Source: DASRTE01 sp035316885
GTDB lineage: Bacteria; Actinomycetota; Actinomycetes; Jiangellales; Jiangellaceae
Direction: 5' to 3'
Assembly: GCA_035316885.1 (NCBI GenBank)
Contig: DATHII010000306.1
Location: 1 to 21,510 of the forward strand
DNA: 21,510 bases
The position numbers were made by a program, and so were the translations under genes. Below, one piece after another: positions 14,615 to 20,911 of the stretch. Every line of letters starts with the position of its first letter. Positions within the stretch are counted from its first letter, which is position 1. Under the pieces are notes generated by a model. The model saw only the letters and a list, made by a program, of their open reading frames with translations. It had not been told where the DNA came from and searched no databases.

Positions 14615-15255
14615 ACACCCAGCTCGTCGAGCAGGCCGCGCACCCGCCGCTCGATCTCGTCGCGGATGGGTCGGACGTCGTCGACCGCAAGACCGGACGG
14701 ATCGTCGAGGGTCCATTCCTCGTACCGCTTCCCCGGGAAGATCGGGCAGGCGTCGCCGCAGCCCATCGTGATGACGACGTCGGCAGCGCGGACGACCTCG
14801 TCGGTCGATGGCTTGGGGAACTCGCTGGAGATGTCGACGCCTCTCTCGCGCATTGCCGCGATCGCCGCCGGATTGACCTCGGCGCCGGGCTCGGAGCCGG
14901 CGGACCACCCCACAGCACTGCCGCCCGCGAGGTGCTCGAAGAAGCCCATGGCCATCTGGGACCGTCCGGCATTGTGCACGCACAGGAACAGGACCGTGGG
15001 CAGCCCGTCGTCGGCGAGCCCTTCGACCTTGGCCAGGGCGCGCAACTGCTGACGCGCGAACCGTTCGGCCATCAGCGGCAGGAAGTTGACGACGGTGGCC
15101 CGCCCGGCGAACTGGTCGAAGCTCGAGTGCAGGAACCGTTCGATGGTCTCCGTGCCGAAGGTGCCGTGGAACTCTCTGGCGAGTCGATCGGCTGCGGCAC
15201 GTAGCGCGAGGCCCTGCTCGAGGGTGATGTCCTGGCGGGTCCAGGTCCGGCTCAT
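14599..15255 (-). CDS. arsC: Arsenate reductase, low-molecular-weight phosphatase fold with N-terminal helical domain (ArsC)
   Basis: The 218-residue protein reduces arsenate to arsenite (family role). An N-terminal helical domain (about 8-75, including HGTFGTETIERFLHSSFDQF) precedes an LMW-PTPase-type domain. The P-loop is CVHNAGR (Cys92 to Arg98, CX5R), then two more Cys in MGCGDACPIFPG (Cys166, Cys170) and the acid in WTLDDPSG (Asp184/Asp185). Three redox Cys plus the helical N-terminus resemble Corynebacterium ArsC1', described as thioredoxin-coupled; a mycothiol-dependent mechanism is the alternative. ATG 15255 is preceded by GAGGAG with 8 bases between. It lies 12 bp downstream of the ArsR-phosphatase fusion, probably in one operon, and converges on pstB. 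Confidence 0.88.
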   Translation of the reverse strand: MSRTWTRQDITLEQGLALRAAADRLAREFHGTFGTETIERFLHSSFDQFAGRATVVNFLPLMAERFARQQLRALAKVEGLADDGLPTVLFLCVHNAGRSQMAMGFFEHLAGGSAVGWSAGSEPGAEVNPAAIAAMRERGVDISSEFPKPSTDEVVRAADVVITMGCGDACPIFPGKRYEEWTLDDPSGLAVDDVRPIRDEIERRVRGLLDELGVPTPA

Positions 15256-15267
15256 CGGAAGATCTCC

Positions 15268-15939
15268 TCAACTGGTCTCGACGGCATCGGCGAGGCGGCC
15301 GACGCGGTCTGCGATCTCGGTGACGGCGTGTTCGAAGGCTTCGTCGGTGCCCGCTCGAACCGGGTCGGGCACCGACCAATGCAGCCGGTCTGTCGCCCGA
15401 GCGCCAAGGTGTTCGTGGGCGGTGTCACACACCGCGACGACCAGATCGTCGGGAAGCAGGACGTCGGCGATGTGGACTGGTCGGCCCGAGCCGATGCGCA
15501 ACCGGTGCCGACGGGCCGCGGCGACGGCCCCAGGATGCACTCGGGCGGCCGGGTGGGTGCCCGCCGACGCGGTCGGCACAGTGCTCCGGCGGGACCAGAG
15601 CGCGGCGGCGAGCCGCGAGCGGGCGGAGTTGTGGCTGCAGACGAACACCACGCGCGGAGCACGGGCGAGACCTCGCGGCACAAGCGCGGTCATCGCGGCC
15701 GGGACCAGGCCGACGTAGATACGGCGACGGTCGCCCTCCGACCGGGTCCGGTGGACAACGCCGGCCTGCTCGAGGACGTTCAGGTGGTGGGCCACCAGGT
15801 TGCCGGGCAGGCCGAGGGCACCGGCAAGCTCGCCGGGAGATGCGTCGCCGAGGACCAGGCGGTCGACGATCGCCAACCTCGACGGCTCGCCGAGAGCCGA
15901 ATGGACGCGCGCACGCGCCAACAATCCTTCAACAACCAT
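15268..15939 (-). CDS. ArsR-family winged helix fused to low-molecular-weight phosphatase/ArsC-like domain
   Basis: The 223-residue protein has two domains. The N-terminal ArsR-type winged helix (about 1-88) includes ALGEPSRLAIVDRLVLGDASPGELAGALGLPGNLVAHHLNVLEQAGVV and wing RTRSEGDRRRIYVGL. It has no Cys, so the usual arsenic-binding thiols of ArsR are absent there. The C-terminal domain (about 94-223) is LMW-PTPase-like, with P-loop CSHNSAR (Cys101 to Arg107), Cys171 in AVCDTAHEHLG and an Asp-Pro pair (192-193). It may be a self-regulated arsenate reductase/phosphatase or a sensor using the C-terminal pocket. Start ATG 15939 lies inside a 13-bp palindrome and lacks a ribosome-binding site, consistent with leaderless mRNA. 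It precedes arsC on the same strand. Confidence 0.85.
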   Translation of the reverse strand: MVVEGLLARARVHSALGEPSRLAIVDRLVLGDASPGELAGALGLPGNLVAHHLNVLEQAGVVHRTRSEGDRRRIYVGLVPAAMTALVPRGLARAPRVVFVCSHNSARSRLAAALWSRRSTVPTASAGTHPAARVHPGAVAAARRHRLRIGSGRPVHIADVLLPDDLVVAVCDTAHEHLGARATDRLHWSVPDPVRAGTDEAFEHAVTEIADRVGRLADAVETS

Positions 15940-15949
15940 TGAGTCAATG
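15937..15949. promoter_or_regulatory. Candidate ArsR-type operator CATTGAGTCAATG overlapping the start codon
   Basis: A perfect 13-bp dyad (CATTGA-G-TCAATG) covers the start codon of the ArsR-phosphatase gene. It sits between the candidate -10 and the coding region, where a bound repressor would block initiation. TTGA/TCAA palindromes are common in ArsR/SmtB operators. Autoregulation is inferred. Confidence 0.5.
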
Positions 15950-15975
15950 TTCGCTGTAATAGATTTCCATGTCAA
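15947..15975 (-). promoter_or_regulatory. Candidate leaderless promoter for the ArsR-phosphatase/arsC pair
   Basis: On the minus strand TTGACA (15975-15970) is followed after 17 bases by GAACAT (15952-15947). Transcription would start close to 15940, next to the ATG at 15939, giving a leaderless message and explaining the missing ribosome-binding site. The -35 is perfect and the -10 is weak. This 50-bp gap is notably less GC-rich than its surroundings. Confidence 0.45.
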
Positions 15976-15989
15976 GGCGCCGGGCGACA

Positions 15990-16826
15990 TCAGGCGGCGC
16001 TGCGGCGCTCGAGCAGGATCGTGTCGCGCCAGACGCCGTCGAGTCGGGCGATGCGGTCGCGCACCCCGAGCGTGCGGAAGCCGGCCGAGTGGTGCAGGGT
16101 GAGGCTGGCCCGGTTCTCGGGAAAGACCGAAGTCTGCAGGGTCCAGAGCCCGTCCGCATCGGCAGCCGTGACCTGGCGGTGCAGCAACGCGGTTCCTACG
16201 CCACGGCCCCGGACGCCCTCGCCCACGTAGACGGAGGTCTCGCCGACACCCGCATAGCAGGCGCGGTCGGATATCCGGGTGATGGCCGCCCACCCGGCGA
16301 CGGCACCATCGACCTCGGCAACCCAGCGATGCCCGGGCAGCCACCTCGCGTCCAGCGCCGAACGGGCCGGCACGGCCGTCTCGAACGTGGCGTTGCGGGT
16401 GGCGATGCCCTCGGCGTAGATGCGCCGTACGGGCGACCAGTCGCCCGCGTCGAGCGTGCGGACCGTGACGTCAAGGGGCAGGTCCTCCGGGCAGCACGGC
16501 CGCGTGGACAGGGCACCCATGACGGCGTCGGCAGCATGGGGCAGGCCGGTGCAGCAGGCCTGGTTGATCGACACCCGGGTGGATGTGCCGTCTCTGCGCA
16601 GGTGGACGAAGCCGACCTCTGCAAGCTTGCGCACGTGGTGCGAGCAGGTGGACTGGCTGATCCGGACGACCTCCGCGAGGGTCCCCACCGTCGTCTCGCC
16701 GCCCGCGGTCGCCACGGCGTGCAATACCCGCACCCTCGTGGGATCGGCAAGGCAGGCGAACCAGTCGGCGTACGTCGCCGCTTCCGCCTCCGGCAGCGCA
16801 GCGGTCAGCGTGGGTGCTGTTGTCAT
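15990..16826 (-). CDS. ArsR-family repressor fused to ArsN/phosphinothricin-type N-acetyltransferase
   Basis: With ATG 16826 the protein has 278 residues. The N-terminal ArsR winged helix (about 15-95) contains WFACLADPTRVRVLHAV and recognition region ISQSTCSHHVRKLAEVGFV. Cys residues (25, 61, 91-92 in QACCTG, 111-112 in RPCCPE) could form a thiolate As(III)/metal site. From about residue 120 a GNAT domain follows: IYAEGIATRNATFET, GWAAITRISDR, VYVGEGVRGRGVGTALL (acetyl-CoA loop) and TSVFPENRASLTLHHSAGFRTLG. That is the pattern of phosphinothricin acetyltransferases and ArsN, which acetylates arsinothricin. An upstream ATG at 16835 (+3 residues) lies in the candidate -10, so 16826 is preferred. 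It is divergent from arsO across three shared operator-like sites. Confidence 0.88.
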   Translation of the reverse strand: MTTAPTLTAALPEAEAATYADWFACLADPTRVRVLHAVATAGGETTVGTLAEVVRISQSTCSHHVRKLAEVGFVHLRRDGTSTRVSINQACCTGLPHAADAVMGALSTRPCCPEDLPLDVTVRTLDAGDWSPVRRIYAEGIATRNATFETAVPARSALDARWLPGHRWVAEVDGAVAGWAAITRISDRACYAGVGETSVYVGEGVRGRGVGTALLHRQVTAADADGLWTLQTSVFPENRASLTLHHSAGFRTLGVRDRIARLDGVWRDTILLERRSAA

Positions 16827-16833
16827 GGCCGAC

Positions 16834-16863
16834 ATTATCGACCAGGATCGATGGTTGCGTCCA
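16834..16863 (-). promoter_or_regulatory. Candidate promoter for the ArsR-ArsN fusion gene
   Basis: On the minus strand TGGACG (16863-16858) and GATAAT (16839-16834) are 18 bases apart. Transcription would begin about 16827, at or next to ATG 16826, so the message would be leaderless. Operator-like site 1 (16837-16852) lies in the spacer. This is read from sequence and not proven. Confidence 0.45.
16837..16852. promoter_or_regulatory. Operator-like site 1 (ATCGAC-CAGG-ATCGAT)
   Basis: This is one of three 16-bp sites built from ATCGAY and RTCGAT hexamers with a 4-bp spacer between the ArsR-ArsN and arsO genes. It is the least symmetric copy, and it falls between the -35 and -10 of the minus-strand candidate promoter. 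Confidence 0.5.
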
Positions 16864-16883
16864 TCGACGACAGTCGATACAGT
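16855..16883 (+). promoter_or_regulatory. Candidate promoter for arsO
   Basis: TTGCGT (16855-16860) and TACAGT (16878-16883) are separated by 17 bases, matching an actinobacterial housekeeping promoter (TTGnnn, TAnnnT). Transcription would begin near 16890. The perfectly symmetric operator-like site 2 fills the spacer, and site 3 covers the expected start point. Confidence 0.55.
16863..16878. promoter_or_regulatory. Operator-like site 2, perfect inverted repeat ATCGAC-GACA-GTCGAT
   Basis: A perfect 6+4+6 inverted repeat lies between the -35 and -10 elements of the plus-strand candidate promoter. It is the best copy of the three and the likely high-affinity site for the ArsR domain of the divergent gene. 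The repeat is seen; binding is inferred. Confidence 0.6.
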
Positions 16884-16892
16884 CTGACGTCA

Positions 16893-16908
16893 ATCGATGA
16901 CGGTCGAT
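16893..16908. promoter_or_regulatory. Operator-like site 3 (ATCGAT-GACG-GTCGAT)
   Basis: A 6+4+6 inverted repeat with one mismatch lies just downstream of the expected arsO transcription start. It begins 30 bp after site 2, which itself begins 26 bp after site 1. It ends next to the arsO ribosome-binding site GGAAGG (16909-16914). Confidence 0.55.
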
Positions 16909-16921
16909 GGAAGGACACGCG

Positions 16922-18253
16922 ATGGACGGGGGACTCCCGGTCGTTGTCGTGGGCGGCGGCCCGATCGGACTGGCTGCGGCGACCCACCTGCTGGAACGTG
17001 GCCTGGATCCCGTCGTTCTCGAGGCCGGCGACGAGGTCGGAGCGGCCGTCCGGCAGTGGCACCACGTGCGGCTGTTCTCGCCGTGGAACGAGGTGGTGGA
17101 CTCCGCCGCCACCCGGTTGCTCGACAGCGCCGGCTGGGAGCCGCCGGATCCGGCCTCGTATCCCACTGGTGAGCTGTGGGCGGAACGCTACCTGCAGCCT
17201 TTGGCGAAGGCGTTGGGCGAACGGATCCGTCTCGGCACCCGGGTGGTCGGCGTCACACGCCGCGGACGCGACCGCGTCGTCGACGCCGGGCGGGAGACTG
17301 AGCCGTTCACCGTCCACACCGTCGGCGCTGACGGGATCGAGGGCCGGATCACCGCCGGGGCGGTCATCGACGCCTCCGGAACCTGGGGTGTCCCGAACCC
17401 GCTCGGTGGCGACGGCCTGCCGGCGATCGGCGAGCACGCCGCGGCTACCCGGATCGTCTACCGCGTTCCGGACCTCACCGACGAGCGCGTGGCCGCCCGG
17501 TACTGCGGGAAGCACTTCGCCGTGGTCGGCAGCGGGCATTCAGCCCTGACCGCCCTGGTTGCTCTCAGCGCCTTTACCGCCGACGATCCCACGACGCATC
17601 TGACCTGGGTGCTACGTCGCGGCCAGATAGGCAACGCGTTCGGCGGCGGGCAGTCGGATGCGCTCGCTGCGCGCGGTGCCCTCGGCCAGCGGGCGCGAGC
17701 GGCGGTGGACGACGGTCACGTCGACGTGGTCACCGGGTTCCGCACCACAGCCGTCGAGCGTGCGCACGGAGGCGTGGCGCTGGTGTCCGACAACGGGGGA
17801 CGCCTCGACCACCTCGACGAGATCGTGGTCCTCACCGGGTTCCGCCCCGACCTGTCATGGCTGTCCGAGATCCGGCTCGGGCTCGATACGACACTGCAGG
17901 CTCCGGTCGCCCTGGCGCCGCTGATCGACCCGAACGTGCACTCGTGCGGCTCCGTCCCGCCGCACGGCGCCGCCGAACTCGTCCATCCGGAGCCCGGCTT
18001 CTATCTGGTCGGCATGAAGAGCTACGGCCGGGCACCGACGTTCCTGGCCCTCACCGGCTACGAACAGGTGCGCAGTGTCGTCGCCGAGATCGCCGGCGAC
18101 CATGATGCAGCCACCAGGGTGGATCTTCAGCTACCTGAGACCGGCGTGTGCGGCGGCTCCGGGCTCTTCGACGAGTCCGGCGCAGCGGCTGAGAGCTGCT
18201 GCGCCACGCCCGACGTGATCACGCTGTCCGTCCCGAGCCTGCTCCAGCGCTAG
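16922..18253 (+). CDS. arsO: ArsO-type FAD/NAD(P)-binding flavoprotein monooxygenase
   Basis: The 443-residue protein begins with a dinucleotide-binding motif (VVVVGGGPIGLAAATHLLERGL; Gly11-Gly16). A second NAD(P) motif, HFAVVGSGHSAL, is at about 200-211. The aromatic WHHVRLFSPWNEV region and late VVLTGFRPDLSWL are typical of flavin monooxygenase/oxidoreductases. It resembles ArsO, a putative flavin monooxygenase in Streptomyces ars clusters, whose reaction is not well established. The C-terminus carries Cys410, Cys426 and Cys427 (GVCGGSG...ESCC), suggesting thiol binding of arsenicals. ATG 16922 was chosen because GGAAGG ends 7 bases upstream; ATG 16907 lies in operator-like site 3. It is divergent from the ArsR-ArsN gene and 80 bp before the next flavoprotein. 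Confidence 0.75.
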   Translation: MDGGLPVVVVGGGPIGLAAATHLLERGLDPVVLEAGDEVGAAVRQWHHVRLFSPWNEVVDSAATRLLDSAGWEPPDPASYPTGELWAERYLQPLAKALGERIRLGTRVVGVTRRGRDRVVDAGRETEPFTVHTVGADGIEGRITAGAVIDASGTWGVPNPLGGDGLPAIGEHAAATRIVYRVPDLTDERVAARYCGKHFAVVGSGHSALTALVALSAFTADDPTTHLTWVLRRGQIGNAFGGGQSDALAARGALGQRARAAVDDGHVDVVTGFRTTAVERAHGGVALVSDNGGRLDHLDEIVVLTGFRPDLSWLSEIRLGLDTTLQAPVALAPLIDPNVHSCGSVPPHGAAELVHPEPGFYLVGMKSYGRAPTFLALTGYEQVRSVVAEIAGDHDAATRVDLQLPETGVCGGSGLFDESGAAAESCCATPDVITLSVPSLLQR

Positions 18254-18333
18254 CTCGCCGGCCGGGGCTGCCCTCGGCGTGCGGCACGTGATCACCGTGG
18301 TCAGCCGGGCGTGGTCTGCGGCAGGGTGTCAGC

Positions 18334-19986
18334 GTGACCGCCGAGAAAGCCGGAGCCGCTGCGGATGAGCGATCCGCACCCCTCGACGTCCTGGTCGTGG
18401 GCGCCGGTCCGACGGGGCTGACCTTGGCCGCCCAGCTACGGGCATTCGGCGCGCGGTTCCGCGTCGTCGACCGTCAGCTCGACCGCGTTCACGAGTCCCG
18501 CGCGCTGGCGATCCAGCCCAGGACGCTGGAGGTCCTGGCCGGCCTGGGCATCACGCAGGACCTGGTCGCTCGTGGAAACCCGGCCGCACAGCTTCGCATG
18601 CATCTCGCCCGCAGGGTCTTCTCCATGCCGCTGTACGACATCGGCGTCGACGACACGGCCTACCCGTTCCTGCTGTTCCTGTCGCAGGCGGAGACCGAGC
18701 GAGTGCTCGGCGAGCACCTCGACGACCGTGACGTGGCGGTCGAACGTGGCGTTGCGCTTGTCGGCCTCGAGCTCGCGGAGCAGCAGGTGACGTGCCGACT
18801 GGTCCACGACGACGGCCGACCTGAGTCCGTGCAGGCCCACTATGTGGTCGCCTGCGACGGTTCGCATAGCACCGTGCGCCAGCTGGCGCGCATCCCGTTC
18901 GAGGGTGCCGCATATCCACAGACGTTCCTCCTCGCCGACTTGGAGGTCGACGGGCTGGAGCGCGACGCTTTGCACGCCTACGTGTCCGAGGCCGGGATGC
19001 TGTTCTTCTTCCCGCTCGACACGCCGGCGTCGTGGCGCATGCTCGCCATGCGGCCCCGAACCGATCCGGCCAGCGGCCCGGTCGAACTGGTCCAGCTCCA
19101 GGCGATCGTCGACGTCTACACCACGGGGGGCCTGCGGCTGCGCGACCCGGTGTGGATGACCGACTTCCAGTTGCACAACCGCGGCGCGACCCGCTACCGC
19201 GCCGGTCGCGCCTTCCTGGCCGGCGACGCAGCCCACATCCACAGCCCAGCAGGTGCGCAGGGCATGAACACCGGCATCCAGGACGCCGTCAACCTCGGGT
19301 GGAAGCTGGCCATGGTCGCACGCGGACTTGCGAATCCGGCCCTGCTCGACACGTACGATCTCGAGCGAGCACCGGTCGGCCGGTCGGTGCTGCGCTTCAC
19401 GGACAGGGCATTCACGATCGCCACGACGGGCAGGCCGATCGTGCGGCTCGCGCGGACCCGTCTGGCTCCCTGGTTGGTTCCGCTCGCCCTGCGCCGTACG
19501 GCCCTGCGGGCAGCCGGCTTCCGCAGGATCTCCGAACTCGGCATCCACTACCGGAGCAGCCCGGCCGCTGCCGGTAGCCCGCGCGTACACCGGCGGGTGC
19601 CCAAGGCCGGCGACCGGCTCCCCGACGCCCCCGTGACCAGCAACGGTGAGCCCACCACCGTGCATGCCGCCACCGCTGCACCAGGGCTCCATCTGCTGTT
19701 ATGCGGACCGTTCGACGCGTGGCAGGCGGACAAGGTCGCACGGCTGGCCACGTCACTCGGGGACGTCGTCACCGTTCTCCGACTCACCCGCGATGACATA
19801 CCCGACGTCCTCCGCACGACGGACGGACTCGCCCTGCGCCGGCTGGGCATGAAACGGCCCGACGCCACCGGCCAGATCCTGATCCGCCCCGACGGGTACA
19901 TCGGCTACCGAGCGCCTGGCACAGACGCGACTGGCCTGCACCGCTACCTGCGCCGATGGTTCCGCGGACGCGCTCCGGCTCCTTGA
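18334..19986 (+). CDS. FAD-dependent aromatic-ring monooxygenase (PheA/TfdB/PHBH class)
   Basis: The 550-residue class A flavoprotein monooxygenase would hydroxylate an aromatic or polyketide substrate with NAD(P)H and O2. GxGxxG is VVGAGPTGLT (23-28). The DG motif is ACDGSHSTVR (about 173-182). The GD motif FLAGDAAHIHSPAGAQGMNTGIQDAVNLGWKL lies at about 292-323. The C-terminal 110 residues form the thioredoxin-like domain common in this class (GDRLPDAPV...LLLCGPFDAW...LIRPDGYIGYRAP). The start is GTG after GGCAGGG, with about 7 bases between. No catechol, salicylate or polyketide genes are nearby, so the substrate is unknown. It follows arsO by 80 bp and could share its transcript, but need not act on arsenic. 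Its 3' end overlaps the runaway frame of pit. Confidence 0.87.
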   Translation: MTAEKAGAAADERSAPLDVLVVGAGPTGLTLAAQLRAFGARFRVVDRQLDRVHESRALAIQPRTLEVLAGLGITQDLVARGNPAAQLRMHLARRVFSMPLYDIGVDDTAYPFLLFLSQAETERVLGEHLDDRDVAVERGVALVGLELAEQQVTCRLVHDDGRPESVQAHYVVACDGSHSTVRQLARIPFEGAAYPQTFLLADLEVDGLERDALHAYVSEAGMLFFFPLDTPASWRMLAMRPRTDPASGPVELVQLQAIVDVYTTGGLRLRDPVWMTDFQLHNRGATRYRAGRAFLAGDAAHIHSPAGAQGMNTGIQDAVNLGWKLAMVARGLANPALLDTYDLERAPVGRSVLRFTDRAFTIATTGRPIVRLARTRLAPWLVPLALRRTALRAAGFRRISELGIHYRSSPAAAGSPRVHRRVPKAGDRLPDAPVTSNGEPTTVHAATAAPGLHLLLCGPFDAWQADKVARLATSLGDVVTVLRLTRDDIPDVLRTTDGLALRRLGMKRPDATGQILIRPDGYIGYRAPGTDATGLHRYLRRWFRGRAPAP

Positions 19987-20907
19987 CGCCGCTCGGGCGT
20001 GAACCAGTTGGACCGGCCTCGGGTCACAGAGCCGCGAACAGTGGAGAATCCAGTAGCAGAGGGCGGCGACCAACCCGGCCATCGGAATCGTCAGCACCCA
20101 CGCGGTGACAATGTCGCCCGCCACCCCCCATCGAACGGCGGAGAGCCGCTTCGTCGCGCCGACACCCATGACCGCCGAGGTGATCGTGTGGGTCGTGGAG
20201 ATCGGGGCCTGGAAGGCGAAGGCCGTCGCATAGAGCACGCTCGCCGACAGCACGATCACCCACCATTGCACGTCGAAACCGGACTGGTAGCCACCCACGA
20301 CGAGCGCCAGCGTGATCACGCCCATCGTCTTCTGGGCATCCTGCAGGCCGTGGCCGAGTGCCATCGCTGCAGCGCTGAACGTCTGGGCGATCCGGAACCC
20401 CCGGTTGACCTTGCCCGGGTTGGCTCGCCTGAAGGCCCACAGGATCGCCGTCATGAGCAGGTACGCGACCAGGAACCCCACGACTGGGGAGACCACCATC
20501 GGGATGAGGACACTCTCGACGACCCCGGTCCACTTCACGATTCCCACCGCCGCGAGGGTCGCGCCGATCAGACCCCCGATGAGTGCATGGGACGACGACG
20601 AAGGTAGCCCCAACCACCAGGTGATGAGGTTCCAAGCGATCGCACCGAGCAGCGCGGCCAGGACGACCACGAGGCTGGCATCCGCCTCGGGCAGTTCGAC
20701 GATCCCGGACCCGACGGTCTCCCCCACGCCGGTGCCGAGGAACGCACCGAGCAGGTTCATCGCAGCGGCCAGAACAACCGCTGCTCGCGGGGTGAGCGCC
20801 CGGGTGGACACCGACGTGGCGATCGCGTTGGCGGCGTCGTGGAAGCCGTTCGTATAGTCGAATGAGAGCGCGACCACAATGACCGTGATGATGAGCGCGA
20901 GCTCCAA
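19753..20907 (-). pseudogene. pit: Low-affinity inorganic phosphate transporter (Pit family), internally deleted and frameshifted near its C-terminus
   Basis: Residues 1-220 follow actinobacterial Pit closely: FDYTNGFHDAANAIATSVSTRAL, GLPSSSSHALIGGL, RIAQTFSAAAMALGHGLQDAQKTMG. At residues 220-223 (near 20240-20250) VLSA jumps straight to SVLYATAFAFQAPISTTH. The intervening segment of Pit proteins, about 38 residues including the GGWRI motif, is missing in frame. After YWILH (about 289) the frame runs on for about 95 unrelated residues to 19753, antisense to the monooxygenase. The next frame instead gives LFAAL and a stop at 20024, so one base is probably missing near 20040. The TTG start at 20907 follows AAGGAG, 4 bp after the DUF47 gene. 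A working transporter is unlikely unless the lesions are sequencing errors. Confidence 0.65.
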
Positions 20908-20911
20908 GGGG

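Noticed and set aside
18436..19692. Long minus-strand open frame antisense to the FAD monooxygenase, and similar frames antisense to the CYTH-CHAD (7271-8386) and Nudix (8074-9474) genes
   Set aside because: They are shadows of clearly coding plus-strand genes; low-complexity His/Arg/Gly-rich translations with no family match.
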